From NCBI GenBank assembly GCA_020975405.1, contig JAIOWQ010000003.1, positions 1,059,001 through 1,123,000 of the forward strand: a stretch of 64,000 nt of DNA, given 5' to 3'. This stretch comes from Keithomyces neogunnii. Taxonomy: Eukaryota; Ascomycota; Sordariomycetes; Hypocreales; Clavicipitaceae. Below are positions 1-11,854 of the stretch, piece by piece. A model generated the notes under the pieces. That model saw only the letters and a list, made by a program, of their open reading frames with translations. It made no database searches and was not told where the DNA came from. The position numbers and the translations under genes were made by a program. How positions within the stretch are numbered: the stretch's first letter is position 1; each line of letters begins with the position of its first letter.

Positions 1-534
1 AACGTTGGACAGCGATTCTGGCGAGGCGCCAGACAGGTGATGCAGAATCTCTTTTGTGACTTGACGATTTCGTGAGAGTGAAAAATACATTTTTGTCGAA
101 AGGCCGACGAGCCGGCGAGGGGGGGAAGACGTCGCCATTGTGGACACTGTGTGAACTGTGTCGTTGTGCAATTGAACCTCGGAGGGTGTTGGAGGCGACC
201 ATGACGGGCGAGTTGTCAGGCGCCCTTTTCCCCCTCCTCCCCAGACTGTGTTCCCCGGAGTCGGGGCTCAGAGCAGGCGGGCCGAAGAGGTCTCCGGGGT
301 CCGGAGGGTCTCCCCATCTTCTTTCCCTTCTGGGAAAACCGTACAGAGTCAAGACATCCGAACCCCGAAACCAACTGAACCAACAGCCTCTGGCCTTGCC
401 GGATTTTATCCCAGTGCGAATCGCCACCCCGCAAGCAGAGCGAGGGCTTCCTGTTGGAAGAAGAAAAATTAAAGTTGAATTGAATCGCAATAATGCTACT
501 GCCCATGTACCAACCGCCGTCTCAAAATACCCCC
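1..534. other. intergenic, 3' side of the RpiB-like gene
   Basis: I see no convincing gene. The overlapping short reading frames on both strands have no family resemblance. The stretch presumably holds the 3' untranslated region of the minus-strand isomerase gene that ends at 535. Confidence 0.5.
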
Positions 535-1054
535 TCAAGCCTCCAAGTTGGTAATTTCGTCGACCTTCTTGGCGCTCGCGCTCTTCGTGTCAAACTCGTA
601 GCCGAGCCACTCCCTGGCCAACCGCCGGGCCACCTCGAGACCGACCACGCGCTCACCCATACACAGGACTTGGGCGTTGTTGCTGAGCACGCTGCGCTCA
701 ACGCTGAAGCTGTCGTGGGCGGTAACGGCACGGATCCCCCTGACCTTGTTGGCGGCAATTGCCACGCCCAAGCCCGTTCCGCAGATGAGCAGTGCCCGGT
801 CGGCTTTTCCTTGGGCAACCATGCGGGCGGCGGCGGCAGCTCGCAGAGGGTACGCCGTCTTGTCGCTCGACTCCTTGGCGCCAACGTCGATGACTTGTGT
901 GACTCTGGTGTCGGTTTCGAAATCGCGCTTGATGGCGTCCTTGTATGATACTCCTGCCTCCTGTGATTTTGTCCTCTGTCAGCTTGCCGTGTCCCCGTGG
1001 TGCTCGTAGCTTACTTACATCGCAGCCCATGACGATTCTCCACGTTGGCGGCAT
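535..1054 (-). CDS. RpiB/LacAB-family sugar-phosphate isomerase (probable tetrulose-phosphate isomerase)
   Basis: Two exons: 1054..1019 and 960..535. The 58-nt intron at 961..1018 has a GTAAGT donor and a CACAG acceptor. Joining gives a 153-residue protein, the usual size for RpiB. It begins MPPTWRIVMGCDEAGVSYKD, carries the family ICGTGLG loop with its catalytic-base cysteine, and then HDSFSVERSVLSN and CMGERVVG blocks. RpiB enzymes interconvert aldose and ketose phosphates in the cytosol. The HDxxSVER/VLSN form is what I associate with the EryI/DerI branch (D-erythrulose-4-phosphate to D-erythrose-4-phosphate) rather than housekeeping ribose-5-phosphate isomerase, which most fungi supply with an RpiA-type enzyme. 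The divergent neighbour is a DAK-family kinase, which supports a tetrulose-phosphate role. The family is certain from sequence; the substrate is inferred. Confidence 0.88.
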
Positions 1055-1695
1055 TGCGGCTGTGTGCTTGCCAGACTTGTGTCAAGGCAAGGGGTACACT
1101 TTTGACTTGAATCAACGTTTTTTTTTCTTTTGTAGTAAATGTAAAATTGAAGACACAAGGTCCTCTGTGTGAAATCCGCCAGCTGATGACCCCACGCTCA
1201 TCCGATCTCGCAAGCTTTTCTACCACTCCGTCCACAACGTCAACGGATCTGCAAGGGCCAATGCAGACATAGTTTGTAAGAAATAGTATACTGTTGGTTC
1301 TAAACAACCGAACAAGTGTGGACTTGGTGTTCCGTCAAAACATGGGGTGCGGATTTCCTGACTAGGAATTCCGACGACACTAGTTGGTTCTCCGGCCGCA
1401 ATTCTCCAGATGGCAGCGTGGTTTTTGATGTCATGAGAAACGGCACTAAGCAGCGAAACATGCGGGGACTCGTAGAGACGTTGTTGGATACTGGAGAATG
1501 TTTGCTGCAGCAATGTACGAGCACAGGCCATGCAGTCGATCGGTATGAAGGCCGCCCCGGGCGTCGCCACCGGTGGAGGAGCTCGCAGGCTCCGAAATGC
1601 CCAAGACGTTGCTGTTATGAGCTTTCTCCCGCCCCGATTCTGCTTCTTCTCAAATGGACAATTCACGAGCAAACTGCTTCCTTGGCCTGCCAATC
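1055..1695. promoter_or_regulatory. shared divergent promoter of the isomerase and kinase genes
   Basis: About 640 bp lie between the isomerase ATG (1054, minus) and the likely kinase ATG (1696, plus), or about 600 bp if the kinase starts at 1654. Head-to-head spacing this short suggests shared control. I found no regulator gene or clear operator in it. Confidence 0.6.
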
Positions 1696-3471
1696 ATGTC
1701 GAAACGTCATCTCCTCAATTCGTCCGACGGGCTGGTCGACAAGGCTCTCAGGGGAATCATCACGTACAACCCCAGCCTTGCCCTGGATGAAGCCAACCGA
1801 GTCGTGTATGACACTCTACATGACAGGTCCAAAGTCAGCATCATCAGCGGTGGTGGCTCCGGCCATGAGCCGGCCTGGACGGGCTATGTTGGTGCCAATA
1901 TGCTCACGGCTTCCGTTCAGGGAGACATCTTTGCCAGTCCCAGCACGAAGCAGATTATGGCCGCAATAGAGGCCGTTCCAAGTGACAAGGGCACTATTCT
2001 CGTCATAACAAATTACACTGGCGATTGTCTGCACTTTGGCCTCGCAAAGGAAAAGGCCATGGCGCGCGGACACAACTGCCGCATGATTATTTGCGGCGAT
2101 GACGTGTCCGTCGGCAAAAGGGGCAGCATGGTCGGCCGCAGAGGCTTGGCCGGACAAATTGGTCTGCTCAAGGTAATGGGCGGTGCCGCCGGTGCTGGCG
2201 GATCGCTCGACCATGTGTACCATCTAGGTGTTGCCTTTTCGCGACAGATGGTTTCTATTGCGGCCACGCTTGATCACTGCCATGTTCCCGGTCGAACGGA
2301 GCACGGCATGCTCAACGATGACCAGGTCGAAATCGGAACCGGTCCTCATAATGAGCCAGGCTACAAAAGGCTCTCTCCGCCACCTTCTCCTTCTGACCTC
2401 GTCAACCAAGTCTTGACATACTGTCTCGATGAAAACGACCCGGAACGCGGTTACGTCAAGTTTTCCCCCGGAGATGAAGCTGTGCTTCTTGTCAGCAACT
2501 TTGGCTGCATGTCGCATCTTGAGATGGGTGCTCTGGTGGATGAACTGCTGGAGCAGCTCGAGCGAGATTGGAACATTGAGCCCGTTCGGGTCTGCGCGGG
2601 CTTCCTGGAAACCTCGCTCAACGCCCCGGCCTTTTCCGTATCCGTAATCAACGTTAGTGCAGCCTCACGGGAGTGCAAATACTCTGTTGGGGACATCAAG
2701 AGCTTCTTCGACGTCAGGACCAGCACTCATTGGGAGTCGATGGCCGGGTCTCAGGCAAAGAGACGCAGCCGCAAGGAACAGCTCGTCCAGGCCCCGAGAG
2801 AAGAAGCCAAGACGGTTGACGAAACGTGCGACCTAAAGATTGATCCGGCCCTCCTCGAAACCATGCTGCGTAACGCATGCGATATGCTTGTTGAGGCGGA
2901 GCCTGACCTGACCAAGTGGGATACCGTCATGGGAGACGGCGACTGTGGTGAAACCCTCAAGACAGGCGCGACCAACTTGCTCGTGGCGCTTGACGCCGGT
3001 TTGGCAAAGTCGGGGTCAGTAATAAAGGTGTTGCTGGAGCTTGAGGACATTGTCGAAAGCAAGATGGGCGGCACCCTGGGGGGCATTCTGGGCATCTTCT
3101 TTGTTTCACTGCGGTCCGCCCTTGAAGCCAAAATTGGCATTGCCGTGTCTGAAGGCCCAGTCGCTCTTTGGGCAAAGGCACTGGCTTCAGCTCTGAACAA
3201 TCTTGGGAGATACACGCCCGCCAAGATAGGCGATCGAACCGTCATGGACACCCTGATTCCCTTTGCCGACACTATGAGCAGGTCTGGCTTTGCCCAGGGG
3301 GTCCAGGCTGCTGTAGATGGCGCCGAGGCTACCAAGAACATGAAGCCCAGGTTAGGAAGAGCAACTTATGTAGGTGCAGGCTCAGGCGATGGTCAGGAGT
3401 TGCCGCCTGACCCAGGGGTTTGGGGGGCCATGGTGGCTATTCGAGGACTGCAAAGGGTTGCTTCGGGGTGA
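1696..3471 (+). CDS. dihydroxyacetone kinase family protein (DhaK+DhaL; DHA or erythrulose kinase)
   Basis: Single-exon gene, 591 residues from the ATG at 1696. An in-frame ATG at 1654 would add 14, but MSKRH matches the usual short start of the family. The DhaK part (about 1-335) has GGGSGHEP at 52-59 with the active-site His, and a GDDVSVG loop. A variant GPHNEPG stands where the family usually has an Ile or Val before the His. The DhaL part (about 385-591) has the Mg-ATP motif GDGDCGETL near 413, MGGTLGG and GDRTVMDTLIPF. ATP-dependent fungal DAKs phosphorylate dihydroxyacetone. In Yarrowia (EYK1) and mycobacteria, members of this family phosphorylate erythrulose, and those genes sit beside an RpiB-type isomerase, as here. 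Kinase family certain; substrate open. Confidence 0.93.
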   Translation: MSKRHLLNSSDGLVDKALRGIITYNPSLALDEANRVVYDTLHDRSKVSIISGGGSGHEPAWTGYVGANMLTASVQGDIFASPSTKQIMAAIEAVPSDKGTILVITNYTGDCLHFGLAKEKAMARGHNCRMIICGDDVSVGKRGSMVGRRGLAGQIGLLKVMGGAAGAGGSLDHVYHLGVAFSRQMVSIAATLDHCHVPGRTEHGMLNDDQVEIGTGPHNEPGYKRLSPPPSPSDLVNQVLTYCLDENDPERGYVKFSPGDEAVLLVSNFGCMSHLEMGALVDELLEQLERDWNIEPVRVCAGFLETSLNAPAFSVSVINVSAASRECKYSVGDIKSFFDVRTSTHWESMAGSQAKRRSRKEQLVQAPREEAKTVDETCDLKIDPALLETMLRNACDMLVEAEPDLTKWDTVMGDGDCGETLKTGATNLLVALDAGLAKSGSVIKVLLELEDIVESKMGGTLGGILGIFFVSLRSALEAKIGIAVSEGPVALWAKALASALNNLGRYTPAKIGDRTVMDTLIPFADTMSRSGFAQGVQAAVDGAEATKNMKPRLGRATYVGAGSGDGQELPPDPGVWGAMVAIRGLQRVASG

Positions 3472-4509
3472 TTGTGTTGATTGTCGGTTCTTTCTATTTT
3501 CATCAGTTCTGTGTGGCTTTTGAATAGCAATATGGCAAGTGTCTTCGTCTAGAAACAGCTCTTGCATTATTGCCTTGTGCCCTTCAGTTTCCAGCTGCCC
3601 CTCAGATCACATAAAGTCCCAACAAGCGATATTGCGAATCTTGCCTCTGCCAAGACTTCTTATACCAGCCGGCGCCTCCAGATAACATGACTGATGTGAT
3701 CTTTTCTAAGCCATCTACAAAACTTACGCCATGTGTTGACTCAGTGCTGGTGAGATATAGCATGGCTCTTCGGTGATGGTTTGACTGTTCTCGGACCAGT
3801 GGACATTACCAATTATTGTCCTAGATTGGAAGTAAGCTTTGAATTTTCCATCTTTGGAGCCAAAAGGTGTCACATATCCAAGTCAATGATCAATAACCAA
3901 GACCATAACACTTCGCTTTCACCCCGGGAGTGCCTTGTCCCTCGTACGACCCTGAACGAGAAAAGTCTGTCCGGTTGAAGCCAGTGGCGAAGGGCAACTC
4001 TTCAAATTTCAATGTCAATATCGAGATCCTACATGCATCTTGTCAGAGGTTTCAAGTGTGCGGGAGTTGACCAGAATCTTTCCCGACACTCTTCCTTCAC
4101 AGCACATCTATATACAGCTCAGAAAACAATATCCTCACACCAAAAGGTCCATCTGACCAAGACACTCCACTGGACACATTGCAAATATACTTCATTGGCT
4201 GAGAGGCTCTCGTTGCTATGCATTGTACAACAGGGATCCTACTTCAGCGCACAGAATGAAAGCTTCGAGGCTTACCGAATGGAGTGCAGTTGAACGCAGG
4301 AACAGAATATCAGGTACACAACGGGAGTTCCCAAATATAAACCGTCGTGCAGACCCAACGCGCTGGACGGCTTTTTACAGTCAACCATCGGGTGTTCCAC
4401 CAGCCAGTTGAGAGGCGGTTCAAAAGTAATCCAGAGCGCGCAAGATACCATAACGTCGTCGTGTTGGATGCGCCAGGTGAAGAAAATCGCCATCTGCCGC
4501 TTCCCCGGT

Positions 4510-5038
4510 TCTCAATCGCTTGAATACATGGCGTTGGAAGAGGTTTCCTCTCCAGGTTTATGGACTGCTTGAACATCCGGACTGCCGTCGAGCGCTCTTT
4601 CATACTCGAGAGGCCCTTCGACTACGCTGATTGCCGTCGCAAAGGAGGAGCGGACAAAGCCATCGGCTCTCTGGCAGTTCCAGTCGCCGTCTCCGTGACA
4701 TTTTGTCAGTAGGCGTCTCACTTTACTGTATATATTGATACCAAAGTAGGCCCCGTTGGCGACTGTCTGGCCGTCTTCTTTATTCTCAGAGAGCTTTGGT
4801 CCTGGCCTAGCTCTCGAAGTTGACAGAGGGTCGGATAGGTAGTGGTCCAGGGCTGGGCTGATTGCCATTCTTCCCCTGTCGTATCAGGCGGCACTAAGCA
4901 ACCCGCGGCCCAACACCCATCTTGGTCCTGATGTGATAAAGGCTCCTTTCTCGAGGATGTCGTTGTCGTCCTTGGCTTTGGCGTTTCATTTATGCTCGAT
5001 ACCATCGTAGCTGCGTTAACCGCCAGGCAAGCCACCAT
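4510..5038 (-). other. possible small gene or relic, unrecognised
   Basis: Two overlapping minus-strand frames look more protein-like than their surroundings. One starts at 5038 (MVACLAVNAATMVSS, then a Cys-containing DGCWAAGCLVPPDTTG stretch). The other runs to a stop near 4512 and includes NGAYFGINIYSKVRRLL and CHGDGDWNCQRADGFVRSS. They lie in different frames, so they would need an intron or a one-base slip to join, and I found no clean junction. I recognise no family. It could be an eroded small secreted protein or chance. Confidence 0.2.
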
Positions 5039-6246
5039 GCCGTTTCACTGTCTTTCTCGGGGCAAGGTATCACGACACATGCATGGATCATCATGTGTGT
5101 ACCCTCGCACAGAGCTGCACGTAAACTTGAAGGCCAACATGAAATACACCCATGGCCTCTTTCTGCGGGGACTCGCTGCGTTGTCAACCCGTCAAAACAG
5201 CCTACCCTGTTCTCATCAGAGACAAACATGTACATGTTTTCTTCTAGCTGCTTTTCCACGGTTTCGTTACAGCCGGGATGGAACACTTGACTATTGACGA
5301 ATAAACTTGATCCGATTGCTTCTCATACGGAGAAGTTGCCGCCTGTTTCGTTTTGGCTCGTTGACAATGGTGAGCACGCTGACTGTAGAGGCATGGCGTC
5401 CCTATTTTTTCATGAACACGGCATCGTCCGATTCACCAAGGCAGTCTTGACCTATACAATCCCTTCCCGTCTTTCGATTCTGCTGCCAAGGTCGTATAAA
5501 AAAGTTTAGCGCCGGAATGGCGAGATTATGGTTGGCATTGATTGACTTGACAAAGTCCCTTGCAGCTTCTCCAGCCAGCCACGTAATTTCGGAGCCAAAC
5601 ACATAGTAATGATACGACGCACTGCCACAACGAAACAATGTGCAAGTGCAGAAGGAATCCTGAAAAGAACTTGCTGATGCCCGCGACTTCGGCCTTACTT
5701 CGCACGAGGCAGTCAAGAGTGTCAGAAACAAGGGGCACCACCAACACTCACGCGCTCGCGCCATCCCGCAAGTCTCAGTCCCCGTTGTCACTGACAACGT
5801 CACGGTCCGCACCGCCGGCACCATGACCCATGTTGCGGATTCAGCGGAGTGCTGCAGGTGCGGTTGAGACGAACATGGCAAAGCTTGAATGAACCATTCC
5901 CCAGGAGCTCGGTGCACTGTGGTCTACGGAGTACTGTCTAAGACAATACTCCCCGTCACCCCTCGCAGAGAAAGGGATCAGGGCCTGTGAGCGTCTTGCG
6001 CACCGTGCAAAAGAAAACAGCGCCAACGTCGATGAAGCGGCGAGAGAGAACAGGGCCACGAACCAACAAGCTGCTGCAGGGAAACGGCGCACAGGACCGC
6101 TCGTGCGATCTGTCGACAATGTTACTGTTTTGGAGTTGCATTCCGACCTGTCCTGGTCCGAAGGATTGTGATGGCGTACCGACACTGATCATACACGTTC
6201 TGGACTTGGCCTATTCGAGTCAAGTCGGGCAACGGGTTGTGCGTGT

Positions 6247-6257
6247 GTACTCCGTAC
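6247..6257 (+). repeat. dispersed 11-mer GTACTCCGTAC, copy 1
   Basis: Perfect copy of an 11-bp motif whose two ends (GTAC...GTAC) are themselves palindromic. A near copy lies at 5924..5934. Confidence 0.8.
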
Positions 6258-8607
6258 TTGTCAGACCATCATTCTCTCTTGATTTGCGTTTATTTTTTAT
6301 TTTCCCCCTCCCTGCTCAACTTGGCCAAAGACGGCCTGTCCATCCACACCACTGCCCAATATGGAAACAGGCTGCCTCAACTGAACCAGTCTGGATCGAC
6401 CTTGCAGGAATGAATGACCTGAGCATGCTCGAGCGACGGCCTGCGTGGCAACCACACTGCTGGGGAAAAGTGATGAAGTTGCGAAAGTCTAATCCACCAG
6501 TAGAGCCGGTAGAGCATGCCGAGAGACGAAGCGCATCATGTAGTCGTCATTGCAACCACCAGACATTAGCCAAACACATGGGGCCAAGCTGCCACGCCGG
6601 CACCATGGTTGAATCAATTCCAATAGGGTGTGCATGACAGGACACATCCTGGGCATGGAAAGTAGCATGCACGCTTTCCAAAGGGTCAGGGTGGCACATA
6701 CCGAATACAGAGCAAGCTGCTCACTCAGTACGATATCACAACCTTGATTGACCCTAGCCCCGGCTGCAGGATCTACATAGCCACCATCATGACAAGGCAA
6801 CGCAGATGGCGAGCGAATGACAAATCTCTCACTCCACAACCATCTCGCACTCAATCGAGGGAAATCCTTTACCACCCGAGCCCGTGGTCGGGCCTGTTGG
6901 GTTTCCCATCCTGCCAGAATGGGCACAAGTCGAAGGACAACAGGGAAAGCAAGCAAGGTTGATGGTTGTGTGCGCGCCCCGTTCAGCCTAGCTTTGCTAA
7001 CAAATATGTGGGAAGTAACAAGGATCGAGACCTTGGCTGAAGTCCAAAGCCGAGTGACTCCTCCATAGCGCCTACGTGGGTTGGTAGATGGTCTCAGACT
7101 TGCAGGTAGGGGCCTGGAAACGTCTCCTTCCTTCGGCCGAGACCAGGCCATCATCGCATCTACAGGCTCTTTCCTGACAGACTGGGCCGCACAGGCGTGG
7201 GCTTGCTTGAAGTCTGCCGCACAGCGTGATAGACAACCCAGTTAACCCATCTGGCACCAACAACAAGTGACAGACATACATACATGCTTGACATTTCGCC
7301 AACCTCCGTCGGCCTCCGATCTAGGGCCGGCCTTTTTAGCCTTTTGTGCATGCAAAAAAAAAGTACCGCACGCAACAGCCAACCAAGGCACAGCATCCAA
7401 CATCTGTCTGCATTGCATAGCAATCTAGCCCCAGCAATCAACTGGCTCACGCCCATCTTGGTGGCACTGAATGGCTGGAAGCTGTATTGGGTGCAAATGC
7501 CAAGCTCAGATTTCAAGTTGACCGGCCGGTGTGTCGCTAACAAGATAAAACTGGCCATATCTGCTGGACGCCGCAATTCAACCATTGGCTGTTCTGCTGT
7601 TGGGCCTTGAGGGACAAGTTCTTCCTGGCGGAATTTTGGCTCGAGACAAACCCAACAATAAGCGGAAGGGAGCCGTCGCGGCCGCGACAGCATACCTAGT
7701 GGCAGTCGCCTCACGTCGAGATCTGCGAACATTGTGGCATTCTGGCATTCTGGCTTGCTTCGGAGCTTATGTAGGCGTGACAGCTACCCCCGGTTAGTCA
7801 GTATCGGCTGGGGAGAGCCCATGTACACGGAATGGTTGGAACTCTCGGCCGACGCTATGGTTGATGAGTCGTTTCTTGTCCCGATGTGCTCATAGTACTG
7901 ACGCACCATGTGATCCAAGTGTCTTAAGCGTGAAGGGGAAACATGATGAACGGCGGCTGGTTGATATCAGAGCCCTAGCCTATTATTCCGCCCATGGAAA
8001 TCTCCTTTGGTCGATTTTGGGATCGCTGAGGGCTGAGGCCATGCAACAAAGGCAGCGAACTTCAAGGCACAATATCTCCATGTTCCTAGAGCATGGACGC
8101 CACTCGTGTGTGATTCCAACACTGCTGTTCCATAGAAGTAAATGTCTGGGCCATCCACGTGACCAAGTTTATTCATTGCGGCTGTGCGTCATTTTGCTTC
8201 TTCGGTATGTCAAGTTTTATCGGTAAGGAAGCAAATGCGCGCTAGATGGGGATTTTTTCGTACAACTCTAGCCCTTGTTTTCGCATGCTGGTGCCGAGTC
8301 TCCGACTAGTACTTGTGATGATATTCACCAATGGCGGCAAACCCGCATATCCTTTGTGATGGTGCCCCCGCGATTACCCTATGCTTTAACCACGGGTTTG
8401 AAATTTGAATTATTTTCCTCTTTACGGTGCGAGGATGAATGGCTTCCTGGGTGGTTGTTTCTGAACCCGTGCACCCCGCGTGTGGCCTGGGAAATTTTAG
8501 AAATAGAACACTGAATTGGACTTCGAGCATTCGTGTTCTACTCATTCAACGTTTCTTCCAACGGCTTCGCCAGCACACCTGCGTGGCAGCCTCCCGGCTC
8601 TGTGTTA

Positions 8608-8618
8608 GTACTCCGTAC
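8608..8618 (+). repeat. dispersed 11-mer GTACTCCGTAC, copy 2
   Basis: Perfect copy. A 10-bp partial copy (GTACTCCGTA) follows at 8804..8813. Confidence 0.8.
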
Positions 8619-9054
8619 AGCTGCCAGAGACATCATGTACGTAGCAAACATCGGCCGAATGATCTTGTGGGCTGCGGGCTGTAAACGGTCGAACTTAAGC
8701 CACTACGCAGCAAGCGGGCGGCCAGATCTGTCAAGATACCTTCTAGGTCCATCCACTCAAACTCGCTGAACAGGCCTGTTCGACAGAGTGGAACCCGAAC
8801 CAAGTACTCCGTAATCAGGGTTGGTTTCCTATTTCGCCCAGCAGAGACGGAGGGAGTCAACGGCAGTTGACCTTGTTGGCAATAGCCGACGCCGAAAATT
8901 GACAAATTGACTTAGAATGCCCGCATGTTCAGTACGGGATACATGCATACCTGGTATGCCTAGCAGGCCTGAAGGGGACAGTCAGGCCGAATCAGACGCC
9001 AGCCCAGGGTTGGGGCCATTGCTTATTTGCTTCCCAGTATAATGTACTACTCTT

Positions 9055-9065
9055 GTACGGAGTAC
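9055..9065 (-). repeat. dispersed 11-mer, copy 3 (reads GTACGGAGTAC on plus)
   Basis: Perfect copy in inverse orientation, 0.4 kb from copy 2. Confidence 0.8.
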
Positions 9066-11843
9066 TTTCACGGACCACCGTGTTCACTGTTGGTGCAGTG
9101 TCGAGCTTACCAGAGTCGTAACAAGTAAGCCACAACAATCAGAATCGGCCACTAGGACAGGCAGGACATGAAGAACGGAGGCTAGCATGCATGCGAATTT
9201 GCTTTTGTGGCCCGCAAAGGAAGGATGATTCGATGACAACAATACAAAGCCCCGTGCTGGAGAGAAGTGTGGGTGATGTGATGACGGCCGAGGACTAAAA
9301 TTCCGTACCGCCATGAAAATACTCCCAAAAGCTGGCAGAGCTAAGAGGATCCTGGCGTCGCTCGGACAGGGCCATATGGTTGCCTTGCGGTGACATGCGG
9401 TCGAGATTTGGCATCTTGCTGCTCTCAATTTCACCAAAGAGTTGCCGTGGCCAATGCTCACTAAAAAGGAAGCCCTGGTTCCTTGGATCCAAAAGCCACA
9501 CCTGCGACGCCATTACAGATGCTGGCAGGGAGGGGCTGGAAGCCTGTACCTCCCAATCGATTAGATCCTGCGACCAGGGCTGCGATCGGCAGACTGATCT
9601 AGTCCCTACCGGCCCTGATCATACATACATACATGCTCTTTCGCACCAATAGTATCAGGAATGGCAAATATGGCGAGGTCGCCGAGACACGGAGAATTGG
9701 TTCCATTGCCTGGAGATGCCCGACGGTCGATCGAGTCAACAAATTGAACTGTCTGCCCAGGCTCAAATCTTGGCAAACCTTTCTGATGGGTCGTTGGTGT
9801 ACGAGGCGACGTTTGTCAGTGCCTGCGTGCAGACTATGCTGTAAGCTTCCTTGCTGGGCCTTTATTCGGGGTGCATATGTCAACAGAGATAATTTTCCGT
9901 TGCTATGAAGAGCTTGTATGATAGTTGGGCTGGTTAAGTCACTGCCAGACAGGTTGTCGAGGATGCAATGCTAGGCACAGTCATCCATTGCATCGTTTTG
10001 ACAAGATAGCTGCCCTCCAGATGTGCTGCACACGTTGAGATTGAGCCTTCCCTCGGCTAGGTTGTCATTTCCGCCGCCCATAATGGCCAACTAAACGAAG
10101 AAAGCTGCAAGCCGTCTCCGAACTACGGGCACCCCCAATGTACCACTGTTTGTATTGTTGGCGTGGTACATAACCATGTGAAGGCGTAGGCGACATTGGC
10201 GGAAGACCTCAATGCTCGCGGTGTACAGAGCGAAGAAAAACTCGGTATTACAAGCGAGTAATCTGCGTGTTACGTGCAGGACCTGAACTCTTAGCAGCTA
10301 TGAATACTCCTCAGAGTAAGGAGTACTCTCGTCTGGATTGTTGCAGGATTGAATTTCTCTGAGGCCATGCGATATGGACAACAGACAAGGAAGAGTTGTC
10401 TGACATATCGGTATCAGATCGCGCTTGATTCTTCATGTATCTACCTGGAGTTCGCCATTATGGGCGGAGGTAACAAGACAACGGCAAGTAAGCGCTCAAG
10501 ACATCTCTTGCATACGCAATGTCTCACAGGGCGAGCTGTGCTCAGCTTGGGGACTGGCTCTGCAAACTAACATACCCAGTTCCATTGTGGCATGCTTTTC
10601 TTGCGTTGAGCAAGGATTCTGCGAGAGCAACGGACATCTTCTGAGCCATGACTGTTTTGAGTCTGCGCGATACGCTAGTGGTCACAAAGATAATCATAGG
10701 TCTTAGTATCGCCACCAAAGAAATTGATAACGGGAAGTTCTGGGAGACGCCCACTTACTCGCGCCTCTTCCAGTGACAGGCACCAGGACGATTGACAAAT
10801 ATTGAGTTCGACCAAAGAAGAGGTTTGGGGGTTAATGGCTCCGCGGATGTCATCATTGTCAAGGAGATGTCGTCAACAAGAAGACCAAGGACCCTAATTG
10901 TACATATAATCGAAACCGGCACGGGTGCTGTGCCTCGACTCAAGCATTCGGCCTCTGCACATTTTCTGATGAGAATTGCAGTTTTGGGTCCATTTTCTCA
11001 AAAGGCACCTCGATAATACTACCCTCACAGTGCTTCCAGTCTTGAGTATGCGATACACCATGTTTTTGCGGCACCGATGAGGCGATTTGCTGTCTTACAA
11101 GGACGAGCTTGGTCAGTGTAGTGCATGGCAGTGTGCTATAACAGCGAGACATTGCCGTTCGAATTCCTGGTCAAACGCCGTCAACCTCATGACAACAAAA
11201 GACCAAGGAAAAAACACATTAGCCCAGTCGAACGCAATAAGCACATCGGCCATGGGAACTCGTATTTTGACGCATGAATTTGTTGTATCTCGGGCTCAAC
11301 ACAACATGCTGGTGGGTGATGAATGCATGTCTCGCAAGGTGCGTGAACAAGTGAGGTGGCACTGGTGACTCTGATGTGCACACAAGAGAATGATCGGTAG
11401 CCACCTGCACTTCGCAACAAGACGGTTGTGTGACAGAAGAATCAGCCACCGGGACTCGGCAAGGTTACCGAATCAAAAATGGAGGTATAAGAACGTAATG
11501 TAAGCTGGGTTCTGCTGGGCATACCTGACCCGAGGCCCTACCAATAAATGAGCCTGTATGACGGTAAAAGTAACACTTCAGTATTTGTTCCATGGACGGG
11601 CCATCCCTTCACCAATCGCTACTGTGCACATAGGGTTGGTTAGTAGCACCAAGCACCATGCCGTGACAGTATGCAGCTCACTTATGGTACCCAGTGAGCG
11701 TTTAGAGCTATCCAGCTCTTTGGCTGGCCTGGTCGATGGCAGAAGGGAACTTGGATACTTGTTTTTTCCCTCCTATCGGGGAACAAAGCTCACCAAATGA
11801 GCCAGGCAGGTGTTACCTCTTTCCATAGGGGAAAACCGACCAT

Positions 11844-11854
11844 GTACTCCGTAC
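11844..11854 (+). repeat. dispersed 11-mer GTACTCCGTAC, copy 4
   Basis: Perfect copy; flanking bases are unlike those of the other copies, so it is not part of a longer repeat. Confidence 0.8.

Noticed and set aside
6489..7154. A 221-codon minus-strand frame in the desert
   Set aside because: Composition and content look random; starts and stops fit no gene model.
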